Program-made: the position numbers and the translations under genes
The notes under the pieces: model-generated
Told to the model about the DNA's origin: nothing
What the model saw: only the letters and a program-made list of their open reading frames with translations
Databases searched by the model: none
Source: Streptomyces sp. WZ-12
GTDB lineage: Bacteria > Actinomycetota > Actinomycetes > Streptomycetales > Streptomycetaceae
Assembly: GCF_028898845.1 (NCBI RefSeq)
Contig: NZ_CP118574.1
Coordinates: 3,348,001-3,412,000 of the forward strand
DNA: 64,000 nt
Reading direction: 5' to 3'
Shown: piece after piece, positions 8,620-17,759 of the stretch
Position numbering within the stretch: the stretch's first letter is position 1
Layout: the number at the start of each line of letters is the position of its first letter

Positions 8620-9714
8620 CTACCGGCCTGCCGGGCTACAACTCGGCAGGCCGGCGGTGTCGTGCCCGCGGATCTTCTCCAACGCCTTGACCGCGTCCTG
8701 GATGGAGCCGACCTTCACCAGCCGGAGGCCGCTGGGGGTGTCCTTCGCCGCGGCCGCGCAGTTCTCCTTGGGCGTCAGGAAGAACTCCGCGCCCTTGTCC
8801 CGCGCCCCGATCGTCTTCATCGAAATGCCGCCGATCGGGCCGACCTTGCCCTGGTCGTCGATGGTGCCCGTACCGGCGACGAACTTGCCGCCCGTCAGAT
8901 CGCCGCCCGGGGTGAGCTTGTCGACGATGCCGAGCGCGAACATCAGCCCGGCGCTCGGGCCGCCGACGTCCGCCAGCTTCACGTCAATGGGGAACGGGAA
9001 GATGTGGTCCAACTGCGCCTGGATGCCGACCACCGCCCGGCCGCCGTCCGACGCCGTGGTGATCGCGAGCTGCTTGACGGGGACCTCAGGCCGCTTGCCC
9101 TTCTTCTCCGCCGCGGCCGCCTCCTTGGCCGGAATGATGGAGAAGACCACCTTTTCGCCCGGCTTGTGCTGGGTGACGAACTTGGCGACGTCGCTGGTCT
9201 GTTGGACGTCCTTGCCGTCCACCGCCTTGATCACATCGCCGGCGTGCAGCACCCCGTCGGCCGGCTTGTCCTTCAGGACCGCACCGACGACGGTCTGGGT
9301 GGCGACCGGAATGTTCAGCTCCTTGAGCGCGGCGGCCTTGGCGCTCTCCTGGGACTGACTGAACTCCTCGGCGTTCTGCTGGTCGGCCTGCTCGGCCGTC
9401 TGCCCCTCGGGATAGAGCGTCTTGTGCGGCACCACCGCGCTGCTCGGGTCCAACCAGCCGTAGACCGCCTCAAGGAGGTTCATGTTGTAGTCCGGCCCCG
9501 TGACCCGGACCGTCGTCATGTTGAGGTGCCCGGACGTCGGATAGGTCTTCCGGCCGGAGATCTGCAGGACCGGCTCCCCGTCGTGCTCACCGAGGGTGTT
9601 GACCGTCGGCCCCGGCGACATCTCGGCATACGGGACGGGAATCAGCACCCCGGCGCAGAGCAGCGCGATCAGCATCAAGGTCGAGGCGAGCAGCGTCGCG
9701 GTGCGGCGTGGCAT
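8620..9714 (-). CDS. PDZ-Lon (S16) membrane-anchored protease
   Basis: A 364-residue protein with one N-terminal membrane anchor (about residues 8-30), a PDZ domain around residues 130-200 (AGDVIKAVDGKDVQQTSDV), and a C-terminal Lon-type proteolytic domain facing outside. The Ser-Lys dyad is intact: Ser in GGPSAG, and Lys in GGISMK at the position of Lys722 of E. coli Lon. The architecture matches the YlbL family. There is no AAA module, so it should cleave unfolded or regulatory substrates without ATP. A Gln/Ala-rich linker separates the anchor region from the PDZ domain. It is a single gene. Confidence 0.92.
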   Translation of the reverse strand: MPRRTATLLASTLMLIALLCAGVLIPVPYAEMSPGPTVNTLGEHDGEPVLQISGRKTYPTSGHLNMTTVRVTGPDYNMNLLEAVYGWLDPSSAVVPHKTLYPEGQTAEQADQQNAEEFSQSQESAKAAALKELNIPVATQTVVGAVLKDKPADGVLHAGDVIKAVDGKDVQQTSDVAKFVTQHKPGEKVVFSIIPAKEAAAAEKKGKRPEVPVKQLAITTASDGGRAVVGIQAQLDHIFPFPIDVKLADVGGPSAGLMFALGIVDKLTPGGDLTGGKFVAGTGTIDDQGKVGPIGGISMKTIGARDKGAEFFLTPKENCAAAAKDTPSGLRLVKVGSIQDAVKALEKIRGHDTAGLPSCSPAGR

Positions 9715-9803
9715 GGAACGACAGTACGGGACGGGTACGACAACCGGCCCGCGGGGCCGTCCGTACGGGGGCGAGCGAGGGCGTCAGACCGGCCGCTATG
9801 ACG

Positions 9804-9998
9804 TCAGACCGGGTCCGAGGCGTGCTCGGGGGCGGTCGCGGCCGGGGCGTGCCCCCGCTCCATCGCGGCGCGGAACCGGGCGTAGCCCGCCAGCTCGGCG
9901 ACGTCCCCGGAGCGGCGGTTGCGCATGGCCCAACTGCTCCACATCGCAGCGGCCAGACCGGCCAGCACCGGAATCAGCAGCCAGAGGAGCGCTCCCAT
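9804..9998 (-). CDS. Small single-span membrane protein
   Basis: A 64-residue protein with one N-terminal hydrophobic helix (about residues 2-20, LLWLLIPVLAGLAAAMWSS) followed by a basic and then Ala-rich cytoplasmic tail. GGGAGG five bases before the ATG is a strong ribosome site and supports the gene. It stands alone between the PDZ protease and moaE. Function unknown. Confidence 0.75.
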   Translation of the reverse strand: MGALLWLLIPVLAGLAAAMWSSWAMRNRRSGDVAELAGYARFRAAMERGHAPAATAPEHASDPV

Positions 9999-10170
9999 GG
10001 CGACCTCCCTACCCCTTGCGCACCCGCGATCGACAAATAAGCAGATTAACCATCTGCCACGTCAACGCTGGTCCCGAGGACGGGGTTACGCAACCGGAAC
10101 CCAAGGCACCGATTCGGCCGCATGGCCCCAGGAGCATGGGGAACGCACCCGGCCTACGCCCCGGAGGAGA

Positions 10171-10295
10171 GCGCTACGCGCCCACCCTCCCGCCCGTCAC
10201 CCGACCTCCACCCCCAGAAGAGGGCGCTACGCGCCCACCCACCCGCCCGTCACCCGACCTCCACCCCCAGAAGAGGGCGCTACGCGCCCACCCAC
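10171..10295. repeat. 53-bp tandem repeat at the 3' end of moaE
   Basis: Copies begin at 10171, 10224 and 10277, a period of exactly 53 bases, with two full units and a partial third. The partial copy contains the last codons and stop of moaE, so the array looks like repeated duplication of that gene's 3' end. Each unit contains the small hairpin GGGCGC-GTA-GCGCCC on the moaE strand, so the array may act as tandem terminators. Confidence 0.85.
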
Positions 10296-10753
10296 TCTTC
10301 GGTTCCGTCCGAGAACGTCTGGTGCTTCCAGATGGGGACCTCGTGTTTGAGGTCGTCGATCAGCTTGCGGCAGGCCGCGAACGCCTCGGCCCGGTGGGGG
10401 CAGGCGACCGCGACGACCACGGCGAGGTCCCCGATGGCCAGGTCGCCCACCCGGTGAACGGCGGCCAGCGCGCGGACCGGGTAGTCGGCGACGACCTTCT
10501 CGGCGATCCGGCGCAGCTCCGCCTCGGCGGACGGGTGCGCGGAGTAGCCCAGGCCGTCCACGTCCGCGCCGCCGTCGTGCGAGCGGACGGTGCCGACGAA
10601 GAGGGCCGTGCCACCGGCCGATGCGTCACCGACCGCCGCGAAGACCTCGTCCACCGACAGCGCGGCGGCGCGGATCTCCAGGAGCCGGATGGGGTCCTCG
10701 GCGGCCTGCTCACCAGGGTGGTCGCGACCGGTGCGGGAGTGCGTGCCAGACAT
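10280..10753 (-). CDS. moaE: Molybdopterin synthase catalytic subunit
   Basis: A 157-residue MoaE. It adds two sulfurs, carried by MoaD thiocarboxylate, to precursor Z in molybdenum cofactor synthesis. Seen are the family's FVGTVRSHDGG loop, YSAHPSAEAELRRIAE, AAVHRVGDLAIGD, and the late Lys-containing segment PIWKHQTFSDG expected in the active site. The first 30 residues are a poorly conserved extension. The ATG at 10753 lacks a strong ribosome site. MoaD is not adjacent; MoeZ, which recharges MoaD, is encoded 27 kb away in this window. The stop lies in the last copy of the tandem repeat. Confidence 0.93.
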   Translation of the reverse strand: MSGTHSRTGRDHPGEQAAEDPIRLLEIRAAALSVDEVFAAVGDASAGGTALFVGTVRSHDGGADVDGLGYSAHPSAEAELRRIAEKVVADYPVRALAAVHRVGDLAIGDLAVVVAVACPHRAEAFAACRKLIDDLKHEVPIWKHQTFSDGTEEWVGA

Positions 10754-10901
10754 GGTCCCATCGTGCCGTACCGGGAGGGCGCCGCGGAATGGCCGTTTCC
10801 ACCGGGCGTCCGCGACCGCGTATGGAGGCTCGTACAGTCCCGTGGCCCCGGTGGCCGTTTCGGGAGGTGTACGGGCGGACGGACGATCCCGATGGGTGGC
10901 G

Positions 10902-12050
10902 TCAGATGCGGCGGCGGGCCTTGCGTGCGCGGCGGACCAGGGCCGCGGTGCCCAGGAGGGCGACGGTGGCGCCGGCGGCGCCCGCGGCGGTGGCGTCCTT
11001 GCGGCCGAGCCGGCGGCCGGCGACGGTGTGCCGCCCGGCGACCTCCTCCAGCAGTTCGGCAAGGACCTCCTCGTTGGTCCACTGGGGCCGCCAGCCCGCG
11101 TCGTGCAGCCGGCTGCCGCTGACCACCCAGGGGTGCATGGTGTACGCCAGGTCTCCGGCGGGCGACGGCGTCAGGCCGATCCGGTGCAGCCGGGCGGCGG
11201 CGCCCAGAGCCACTGAGGACGGCAGCTCCATGCGCCGGATACCGGAGAGCTCCTCGACCTCCTCCTGCTCCAGCCAGCCGTCGCAGCCCACCGCCAGCTC
11301 GCCCTCGACCTTCTCCAGGGCGGCGTACTCCAGGGCGCTGACCAGGTCCTCCACGTGACAGAACTGCCAGGCGGGGCGGGAGCCGGCGACGACCAGGAGG
11401 CGCGGCGACTCGAAGTAGCGGGTCAGCGCGGTGTCGGTGCCGCCGACCAGGACGGCGGGGCGGAGCACGGTGACGTTCAGGCCCGGGTGGGCGCGGGGGG
11501 CGCGGCGCGCCAGGTGCTCGATCTCCAGGAGGTCGCCGACCCCGGTGGCGTCGGCGGTGGCGCGCAGTTCGGCGTCCTCGGCGAGCGGGACGTCGTTGTC
11601 GGGCAGCGCCCCGTAGACCATCGCGGAGGTGCACAGCACCACCCGGTGGACGCCGGCGGCCGCGGCCGCGGTCAACACGGTCTGGGTGCCGCGCACGTTG
11701 TAGGCGGTGCGGGCCGCGGCGTCGGTCTCCAGGTCGAGGTCGAGCGCGAGATGGACGACGACGTCCGTTCCGCGCAGTTTGTCGGCGATGGCGGGGTCAC
11801 GGACGTCGAGCACGTGCCACTCCGCCTCGGCGACCTCACCGACCCGCTCGTCGATCGCCACCACCTGCTTGACCTCGTCGGACGCGACCAGGGCGCGGGT
11901 GAGCAGCGCGCCGACCCCGGAGGCGGCTCCGGTGACGGCGACGACGGGGCGGCGCAGCGGCCGGCCGGCGTCGGACGGGCCGCGGTCGGCCTGTTCGGTT
12001 GTGGCGGCAGCGTTTCGCGCTGCGCGAACGGTCGGATCTGGGGAACTCAC
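10902..12050 (-). CDS. NAD-dependent epimerase/SDR-type protein
   Basis: A 382-residue extended short-chain dehydrogenase-like protein. The Rossmann motif VTGAASGVG is near residue 40, followed by DVRD, VVHLALDLD and LCTSAMVYGA. The usual catalytic YxxxK is not evident, so enzymatic activity is uncertain. A C-terminal hydrophobic segment (AAGAAGATVALLGTAALV) with flanking Arg/Lys suggests a tail anchor in the membrane. GTG at 12050 is supported by GGAG seven bases upstream. It is divergent from the DUF2342 gene. Confidence 0.8.
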   Translation of the reverse strand: MSSPDPTVRAARNAAATTEQADRGPSDAGRPLRRPVVAVTGAASGVGALLTRALVASDEVKQVVAIDERVGEVAEAEWHVLDVRDPAIADKLRGTDVVVHLALDLDLETDAAARTAYNVRGTQTVLTAAAAAGVHRVVLCTSAMVYGALPDNDVPLAEDAELRATADATGVGDLLEIEHLARRAPRAHPGLNVTVLRPAVLVGGTDTALTRYFESPRLLVVAGSRPAWQFCHVEDLVSALEYAALEKVEGELAVGCDGWLEQEEVEELSGIRRMELPSSVALGAAARLHRIGLTPSPAGDLAYTMHPWVVSGSRLHDAGWRPQWTNEEVLAELLEEVAGRHTVAGRRLGRKDATAAGAAGATVALLGTAALVRRARKARRRI

Positions 12051-12240
12051 CGGGCGTCTCCAGCGGTTGTCTTCAGTGCGGGCGCGTCTGACGCGTTCGC
12101 ACCAGGTGGCGTCCATCCTGCCGCAGCCACCGGGACAGCGAAGCACCGAGCCCCAGGGCGGGGCGAGTGTCTACGCTGGAGGTGATGTCGGGCAGCCGCC
12201 GTCGGCGTAGGGCCGGCGGCCCTACGAGCCGAGGAAACCC

Positions 12241-13737
12241 GTGAGTGACACCCCATTTGGATTCGGCCTTCCGCCGGAGGAGCCGGAGGACGGCGACAAC
12301 GGCAAGCAGAAGGGCGGCCAGGGAGGTAGCCAGGGCCCCGCGAACCCCTTCGGGTTCGGCGGCGGGAGCGGCGACGCGAACAATCCGTTCGCGGCGCTCT
12401 TCGGCGGCATGGGGGGACCCGGCGGCCAGATGAACCCTGGCGACCTCGGCGCCGCCTTCCAGCGCCTCGGCCAGATGCTCTCCTACGAGGGCGGCCCGGT
12501 GAACTGGGAGATGGCCAAGGACATCGCGCGGCAGACCGTCGCGCAGGGCGCCGAGGACGGCAGCAAGGACGCCAGCGTCTCCCCCGGTGAGCGCTCGGCG
12601 GTCGAGGACGCCGTACGGCTCGCGGACCTCTGGCTGGACGGCGTGACGTCGCTCCCGTCGGGCGCCGGCACGGTGGTGGCCTGGAGCCGCGCCGAGTGGG
12701 TCGAGGAGACCCTGCCGGTGTGGAAGGACCTGGTCGACCCGCTCGCCGAGCGGGTCGGCTCGGCGATGGGCGACGTACTGCCCGAGGAGATGCAGGCCAT
12801 GGCGGGCCCGCTGCTCGGGATGATGCGCTCCATGGGCGGCGCGATGTTCGGCACCCAGATCGGGCAGGCGCTGGGTGTGCTGGCCTCCGAGGTCGTCGGT
12901 TCGACGGACATCGGGCTGCCGCTGGGCCCGGCCGGCAAGGCCGCGCTGCTGCCGGCGAACGTCACGGCGTTCGGCGCCGGACTGGGCGTCCCCGAGGAGG
13001 AGGTGCGGCTCTACCTCGCCCTGCGCGAGGCCGCCCACCAGCGGCTGTTCGCCCATGTGCCGTGGCTGCGCTCGCACCTCTTCGGTGCCGTCGAGGGCTA
13101 TGCGCGCGGCATCAAGGTCGACACGACCAAGCTGGAGGACGTGGTCGGCCAGCTCGACCCGCAGCACCCCGAGGAGCTCCAAAACGCCCTCCAGCAGGGC
13201 ATGTTCCAGCCCGAGGACACCCCGGAGCAGAAGGCCGCGCTGGCCCGTCTGGAGACCGCGCTGGCGCTCGTCGAGGGCTGGGTCGACGCGGTGGTGCACG
13301 CCGCGGCCAAGCCGCACCTGCCGTCTGCCGACAAGCTCCGCGAGACGCTGCGGCGGCGCCGGGCCACCGGTGGCCCGGCCGAGCAGACCTTCGCCACGCT
13401 GATCGGCCTCCAGCTCCGCCCGCGGCGCCTGCGGGACGCCTCGCGGCTGTGGGCCTCCCTGACGGACGCACGGGGCCTGGACGGCCGCGACGGCCTGTGG
13501 GAGCACCCGGACATGCTGCCGACGGCGGCCGATCTGGACGACCCGGACGGCTTCGTCCACCACGAGCACCCGGACTTCTCCGAGCTCGACAAGATGCTGG
13601 GCGAGGCGGCGTCCGGTGCGGGCCCGGACCTGACCAAGCGGTCCGAGGACGCCGGTGAGGCACCGTCGGACGGCACCAAGGACGAGGGTGGCACACGCGG
13701 CCCCGAGGACGACGGCAAGGGCGGCGGCGCCCAGTGA
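12241..13737 (+). CDS. DUF2342 / zinc-dependent metallopeptidase-like protein
   Basis: A 498-residue protein of the DUF2342 family, sometimes called F420-biosynthesis-associated or zincin-like hydrolase. The N-terminal 80 residues are Gly/Pro-rich and disordered. The conserved core includes LREAAHQRLFAHVPWLRSHL around residue 260 and an Asp/Glu-rich tail. The family function is not established. GAGGAAA upstream supports the GTG at 12241. It overlaps the next gene by four bases (GTGA), so the two are translationally coupled. Confidence 0.85.
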   Translation: MSDTPFGFGLPPEEPEDGDNGKQKGGQGGSQGPANPFGFGGGSGDANNPFAALFGGMGGPGGQMNPGDLGAAFQRLGQMLSYEGGPVNWEMAKDIARQTVAQGAEDGSKDASVSPGERSAVEDAVRLADLWLDGVTSLPSGAGTVVAWSRAEWVEETLPVWKDLVDPLAERVGSAMGDVLPEEMQAMAGPLLGMMRSMGGAMFGTQIGQALGVLASEVVGSTDIGLPLGPAGKAALLPANVTAFGAGLGVPEEEVRLYLALREAAHQRLFAHVPWLRSHLFGAVEGYARGIKVDTTKLEDVVGQLDPQHPEELQNALQQGMFQPEDTPEQKAALARLETALALVEGWVDAVVHAAAKPHLPSADKLRETLRRRRATGGPAEQTFATLIGLQLRPRRLRDASRLWASLTDARGLDGRDGLWEHPDMLPTAADLDDPDGFVHHEHPDFSELDKMLGEAASGAGPDLTKRSEDAGEAPSDGTKDEGGTRGPEDDGKGGGAQ

Positions 13738-14276
13738 CCCTGCGGGAGGACGCGGCGCGGGTGCTCAAGGAGTGGCCCGCGCCGTCGGCCGACCAGGAGC
13801 GACTGCGGCTGGCCTATCTGGACCACCTCGCGGCCCATCAGGACGGCATGTGGAAGCCGTGCAAGGAGGGGCACCTCACCGCCAGCGCGCTGGTCATCGA
13901 CCCGGAGGGCGGTCGGGTGCTGCTCACCCTGCACCGCAAGCTGGAGATGTGGCTCCAGATGGGCGGGCACTGCGAGCCCGAGGACGCCTCGCTCGCCGAC
14001 GCGGCGCTGCGGGAGGCGCGCGAGGAGTCCGGGATCGCGCGGGGGCTGACGCTGCTGGGCGGTGCGCCGGTGCGGCTGGACCGCCATCAGACGCCCTGCG
14101 CCGTGCACTTGGACGTCCAGTACGCCGCGCTGGCGCCGCCGGACGCGGTCGCGGCGATCAGCGACGAGTCGCTGGACCTGCGGTGGTTCCGCTACGACGA
14201 GGTGCCCTCGGTGGCCGATGCGTCGGTGGTCAACCTGGTGGCGGACACCCGGGCGTTGCTGTCGGCGACACCATGA
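13734..14276 (+). CDS. Nudix hydrolase
   Basis: A 180-residue Nudix-fold protein with a complete Nudix box at about residues 78-100: G-G-H followed by E, then REAREESG. It hydrolyses some nucleoside diphosphate linked to X; the substrate cannot be predicted. The N-terminal 45 residues are helical and precede the barrel. The GTG start overlaps the upstream DUF2342 stop, a two-gene operon. Confidence 0.92.
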   Translation: MTLREDAARVLKEWPAPSADQERLRLAYLDHLAAHQDGMWKPCKEGHLTASALVIDPEGGRVLLTLHRKLEMWLQMGGHCEPEDASLADAALREAREESGIARGLTLLGGAPVRLDRHQTPCAVHLDVQYAALAPPDAVAAISDESLDLRWFRYDEVPSVADASVVNLVADTRALLSATP

Positions 14277-14317
14277 CGCCGCCACAAGCCATTTGACGCT
14301 GCGCCAGCTACGCCAAC

Positions 14318-14350
14318 TCCGGCGCCCGCCCCAACGGGGCGGGCGCCGGA
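14318..14350. terminator. Convergent terminator
   Basis: A 15-bp perfect stem (TCCGGCGCCCGCCCC and its complement) with an AAC loop between the convergent Nudix and TerD genes. It could serve both strands. Confidence 0.75.
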
Positions 14351-14387
14351 CGCATTTGGGGGGGCGAGGCCGTCGCGTGCGCGCCGG

Positions 14388-15677
14388 TCAGCGACCCCGG
14401 TGCGGGTCACCCGGGCCCGTACCCGGTTCCTCTTCGGGGCGCCACTGCCCGCCGGCACCCTCGGAAGCCGGCGCACCCTGCCCCGGATACGGGGCGTACG
14501 GGGCCCCCGGGGGTGGCGGCTGCTGGCCCGGCTGACCGTACGCACCGGGGGGCGGCGGAAGCGGCACCGGCGGCCCCTGGGGCGCGGCGTACCCACCGGG
14601 CGGCGGGGGCGGCGGCTGCTGCCCGTACGGAGGCGGTGGAGGCTGCTGACCGTAGGGCAACGGTGGGGGCTGCTGGCCGTACGGGGGCGGCGGAGGTACC
14701 TGCTGGCCGTACGGGGGCAGCGGCGGGGGCTGTTGGCCGCCGGGCACCTGGCCGTACGGGAGCGGGGGCGGACCCGGCACGCCGACGGCCGGCGGCGGAG
14801 GGGGCGGCGGAGGCGGAGCCTGGACGCCCGGGGGCGGCGGCGTCCCGCCCGGCGGGACCAGCGGCGCAACGAGCGTCGGCGCGCTGTGGATCTGCGCGGC
14901 GGCCGGCTGGGGCAGCGGGGGCGGGACCAACTGCGGCTGGTACGGCGCCGGTTCGCGCGGATCCGGGGCGGTCGGCGCCGGCCCGGGCACCCCCTGCGTG
15001 GTGACGGGCGGTGCCGGGGGCGAGACGGGCGCGGGGTCGGGCGTCGGGGCGGGGGCGGGGGCGGGGACACCCTGCGCCGTGACGGGTGGCGCCGGCGCCT
15101 CGCCCGCGGGCCCCGGCGCTCCCTCGGCGCGCCCGGTGCCCTCGTCCTCCTCCAGGATCTCGCCGCCGAAGTTCGTCAGCAGCGCCTCCAGGCCGCCGTC
15201 GAAGCCCTGGCCCACGGCGGCGAACCGCCAGACGTCCTTGACGTAGAGGTCACCGAGCATCACCGCGCGCTCGGTGCTGAACTCGGCGCCGGTGAAGGGA
15301 TATCGGGCCACCTCCTGGCCACCGGCGACGATGCGCAGGAAGCCCGGCCCGATCTGCGACATCTGTCCGTCGCCGTCGAGGGTGGCGGTGAAGGTCAACT
15401 TCCGCACCTGCGGCGGGATCCGGTCGAGGGCGATCCGGAAGGATTCGGTGTCGCCGCCCTGCGCACCGAGCAACTGGATGGCTTCTTCGGGCGACTTGGG
15501 CTGGTTGTAGAAGATGAAGTAGCGGTCGTCGGACAGCCGCTCGTCGTCGTCCAGCCCGAAGCAGCTTATGTCGACGACCAATCCGGGACCGGCGATCTGC
15601 ACGCCGACGTACAGCTCCCGTTCCGTCGTCAGATCGGCCAGCCTGGCCTTGTGGCCGCGCTGGAATTCCCTGGCCAT
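14388..15677 (-). CDS. TerD-family protein with long Pro-rich tail
   Basis: A 429-residue protein. Residues 1-185 are a TerD/CABP-type stress domain, with DISCFGLDDDERLSDDRYFIFYNQ and FTGAEFSTERAVMLGDLYVKD containing the acidic Ca2+-binding positions. The remaining 240 residues are a low-complexity Pro/Gly/Gln tail with about ten PYGQQ-type motifs, resembling other Streptomyces TerD proteins with disordered tails. TerD proteins are linked to tellurite and oxidative stress and to calcium signalling; the precise role is unknown. The ATG at 15677 is chosen; a GTG two codons earlier is closer to the GGGAGG ribosome site and may be used. Confidence 0.9.
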   Translation of the reverse strand: MAREFQRGHKARLADLTTERELYVGVQIAGPGLVVDISCFGLDDDERLSDDRYFIFYNQPKSPEEAIQLLGAQGGDTESFRIALDRIPPQVRKLTFTATLDGDGQMSQIGPGFLRIVAGGQEVARYPFTGAEFSTERAVMLGDLYVKDVWRFAAVGQGFDGGLEALLTNFGGEILEEDEGTGRAEGAPGPAGEAPAPPVTAQGVPAPAPAPTPDPAPVSPPAPPVTTQGVPGPAPTAPDPREPAPYQPQLVPPPLPQPAAAQIHSAPTLVAPLVPPGGTPPPPGVQAPPPPPPPPPAVGVPGPPPLPYGQVPGGQQPPPLPPYGQQVPPPPPYGQQPPPLPYGQQPPPPPYGQQPPPPPPGGYAAPQGPPVPLPPPPGAYGQPGQQPPPPGAPYAPYPGQGAPASEGAGGQWRPEEEPGTGPGDPHRGR

Positions 15678-15784
15678 CGACACCGGCCCTCCCCCGCCCT
15701 CGCGTTGAATCCGTACCCTCGCCAGGCTAACGGCTGGTACGGACAGCGGGCCTCCCCGGTGCGCGCCCGGGGCCTCCGGTCCCG

Positions 15785-16396
15785 TCAGCGGCGGCGGGCG
15801 GCCGGCAGATGCGGCAGCCGGTCGGCGGCCACCACGCCTTCGAGGTAGCCGCGGGCCCGTTCGGTGCGCGGGTAGGACTCCAACAGGCGCCAGAACTCCG
15901 GCCCGTGGCCCGGGACGAGGAGGTGCGCCAACTCGTGCAGCAGGACGTAGTCGATGACGTACTCGGGCATGCCCTGGAGGCGGTGCGACAGCCGGATGCT
16001 GCCCTCGGCCGGGGTGCACGACCCCCAGCGGGTGTTCTGGTTGGTGACCCAGCGCACCGACCCCGGCCGGGCCCGCCCGTCGAGGTACTGCCCGGAGAGC
16101 CGCTCGGCCCGTTCGGCCAGATCGACGTCGCCCAGCATCCGCTTGCTCTCCTGGGCGGCGAGCTTGTCCAGCATCACGGAGACCCAGCGCTGCTCCTCGG
16201 ACTGCGACATCCGGGCCGGGATCAGGACGATGGTGCGGTCGCCCTCGCGGTACGCGGAGACCGTCCGGCGCCGTCGCGCGCTGCGCCGCACTTCGACCGC
16301 GCGGGCCGGTGGGCTCGGCTCGTCCCGGCGCGGGCGGTCGGCGGCGCGGCGCAGGGGCGTCTCCCCGGATCCGCGCGGGGAAGGGTCGGCGGGCAC
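15785..16396 (-). CDS. YgjP/M48-like zinc metallopeptidase
   Basis: A 203-residue protein of the YgjP/DUF45 family. The zinc site is HELAHLLVPGHGPEFW (HExxH plus a downstream His and Glu), preceded by the family signature TRWGSCTPAEGSIRLSHRL. The N-terminus is basic and probably disordered. No membrane segment or signal is seen. The GTG at 16396 is the best start by composition but has no clear ribosome site, so the N-terminus is uncertain. It is divergent from the ThiF-like gene. Confidence 0.88.
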   Translation of the reverse strand: MPADPSPRGSGETPLRRAADRPRRDEPSPPARAVEVRRSARRRRTVSAYREGDRTIVLIPARMSQSEEQRWVSVMLDKLAAQESKRMLGDVDLAERAERLSGQYLDGRARPGSVRWVTNQNTRWGSCTPAEGSIRLSHRLQGMPEYVIDYVLLHELAHLLVPGHGPEFWRLLESYPRTERARGYLEGVVAADRLPHLPAARRR

Positions 16397-16576
16397 GCGC
16401 CCGACGTTACCCGTTGGCACTGCGGGAAGTCCCGCCCCTCGGACGGTTCGCCACCTGAACGCCCCCGGCGTGCACGCGTTGTACGACGAATGACCGCCGC
16501 CTGTGGATAACTTCCGCCGCGCTCGGGCGCTCGGCGCATGCTGGAGTCCGGTCGAGAACGAACGGGGGCGGCAGAC

Positions 16577-17725
16577 ATGCATCCGATGCTCAAGCCCGCG
16601 CTGCGGCGCGGTTGGCGGGACCGGGAGACGGTGTGGTTCGGGGTGGCACCGGCCCATGCGCGGTCGGTCGGGCCGGTCGACGTGGCGACCGGCTGCTTCA
16701 TCGAACTGCTCGACGGCACGCGCTCGCTGCCGCAACTGCTCGACGAGGCGGTGGCGCTGGACGTGCCGCCGGAGCGGGCGCGCGGGGTGGTGGAGCGGCT
16801 CGGCGCGGCCGGGCTGTTGGAGGCGCCGGCGGCGGACGGACCGGCGGCGGACGCCCTGCGGGCGGACGGCGCGGCCGTCGAGCGGTTACGGGCGGATCTG
16901 GGCGCGCTGTCGGTGCGGCAGCGCGGGGGCGCGTCAGGGCCGCTCGCGCGGATGGGGGCGCGCCGGTCGGTCCGGGTCAAGGTGAAGGGGGCGGGCCGGG
17001 TCGGCGCGCAGCTCGCGGCGCTGCTGTCGGGGTCCGGGGTCGGCCGGGTGGACGTGGTGGACGGCGGCACGGTCGCGCCGTGGGACGTGGTGCCGGGCGG
17101 GCCGGCGGCCGGGCAGATCGGCGAGCGGCGGGCCGAGGCCGCCGGCCGGTTGGTCCGGGAGTCCTCCCCGTGGAGCGGCCGACCCCGGACCGGCGCCCCG
17201 GTCACCGAGTCCGGCACGCCCGGCATCTCCCTCATGGTGCTCGCCCCGCGCGACGGCCTCGGCGCCTACGCCCCCGATCCCGTGCTCGCCGAACCGCTGC
17301 TCGCCGCCGGCATCCCCCACCTCTACGCGGGCGTGCTGGAAGGCACCGGAGTGGTGGGCCCGTTGGTGGTGCCCGGCGTCTCGGCCTGCGCCGGCTGCGA
17401 CCAACTCCGGCGCACGGACGCCGAGCCGGCCTGGCCGCGGCTGCTCGCGCAGTGGCGCTCGGGGCGCGGTACCCCGGCGGTGCCGGCCTGCGACGCCGCG
17501 CTGGCCACGGCGGTCGCGGGGCTCGCCGCCATCCAGGCGCTGGCGTACCTCGACGGCGAGCCACCGCCGTGCACGGGGGCGCGGATGGAACTGCCGCTGC
17601 CGTGTGCGAGCGTACGGACGGTGCGGATCGCCCCGCATCCCGACTGCGGCTGCGGTGCCGCCGCGGAGCGGGGCCCGGCGGACGCCTCGGTTCCTCGGCC
17701 GCGACACGCAACAATGACCGGGTAA
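16577..17725 (+). CDS. ThiF/E1-like protein with PqqD-like N-terminus
   Basis: A 382-residue protein. The first 80 residues resemble a winged-helix peptide-binding domain as in PqqD or RiPP cyclodehydratases (GCFIELLDGTRSLPQLLDEA). Residues 135-330 resemble a ThiF/E1 fold, with GAGRVGAQLA as the nucleotide loop followed by VDVVDGGTV. A CxxC (CAGC) and a terminal CGCG may bind zinc. The catalytic Cys of true E1 enzymes is not evident. Similar orphan proteins are labelled TOMM-type or ThiF-like. No precursor peptide gene is visible alongside. It lies 34 bases upstream of the ABC1 kinase gene and is likely cotranscribed. Confidence 0.75.
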   Translation: MHPMLKPALRRGWRDRETVWFGVAPAHARSVGPVDVATGCFIELLDGTRSLPQLLDEAVALDVPPERARGVVERLGAAGLLEAPAADGPAADALRADGAAVERLRADLGALSVRQRGGASGPLARMGARRSVRVKVKGAGRVGAQLAALLSGSGVGRVDVVDGGTVAPWDVVPGGPAAGQIGERRAEAAGRLVRESSPWSGRPRTGAPVTESGTPGISLMVLAPRDGLGAYAPDPVLAEPLLAAGIPHLYAGVLEGTGVVGPLVVPGVSACAGCDQLRRTDAEPAWPRLLAQWRSGRGTPAVPACDAALATAVAGLAAIQALAYLDGEPPPCTGARMELPLPCASVRTVRIAPHPDCGCGAAAERGPADASVPRPRHATMTG

Positions 17726-17759
17726 CCCCGGTAGGGGACGGTGTGAGTTGGAGGGGCGC

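Noticed and set aside
10171..10295. Tandem repeats considered as a CRISPR array
   Set aside because: The 53-base units are contiguous with no unique spacers, only about 2.3 copies, and no cas genes are present.
14400..15848. 482-codon plus-strand frame over the TerD gene
   Set aside because: Arg/Gly-rich shadow of the Pro-rich TerD tail.
16502..16510. TGTGGATAA, a perfect DnaA-box-like 9-mer
   Set aside because: A single box without clustering, AT-rich unwinding element or dnaA/dnaN neighbours is expected by chance and does not indicate an origin.
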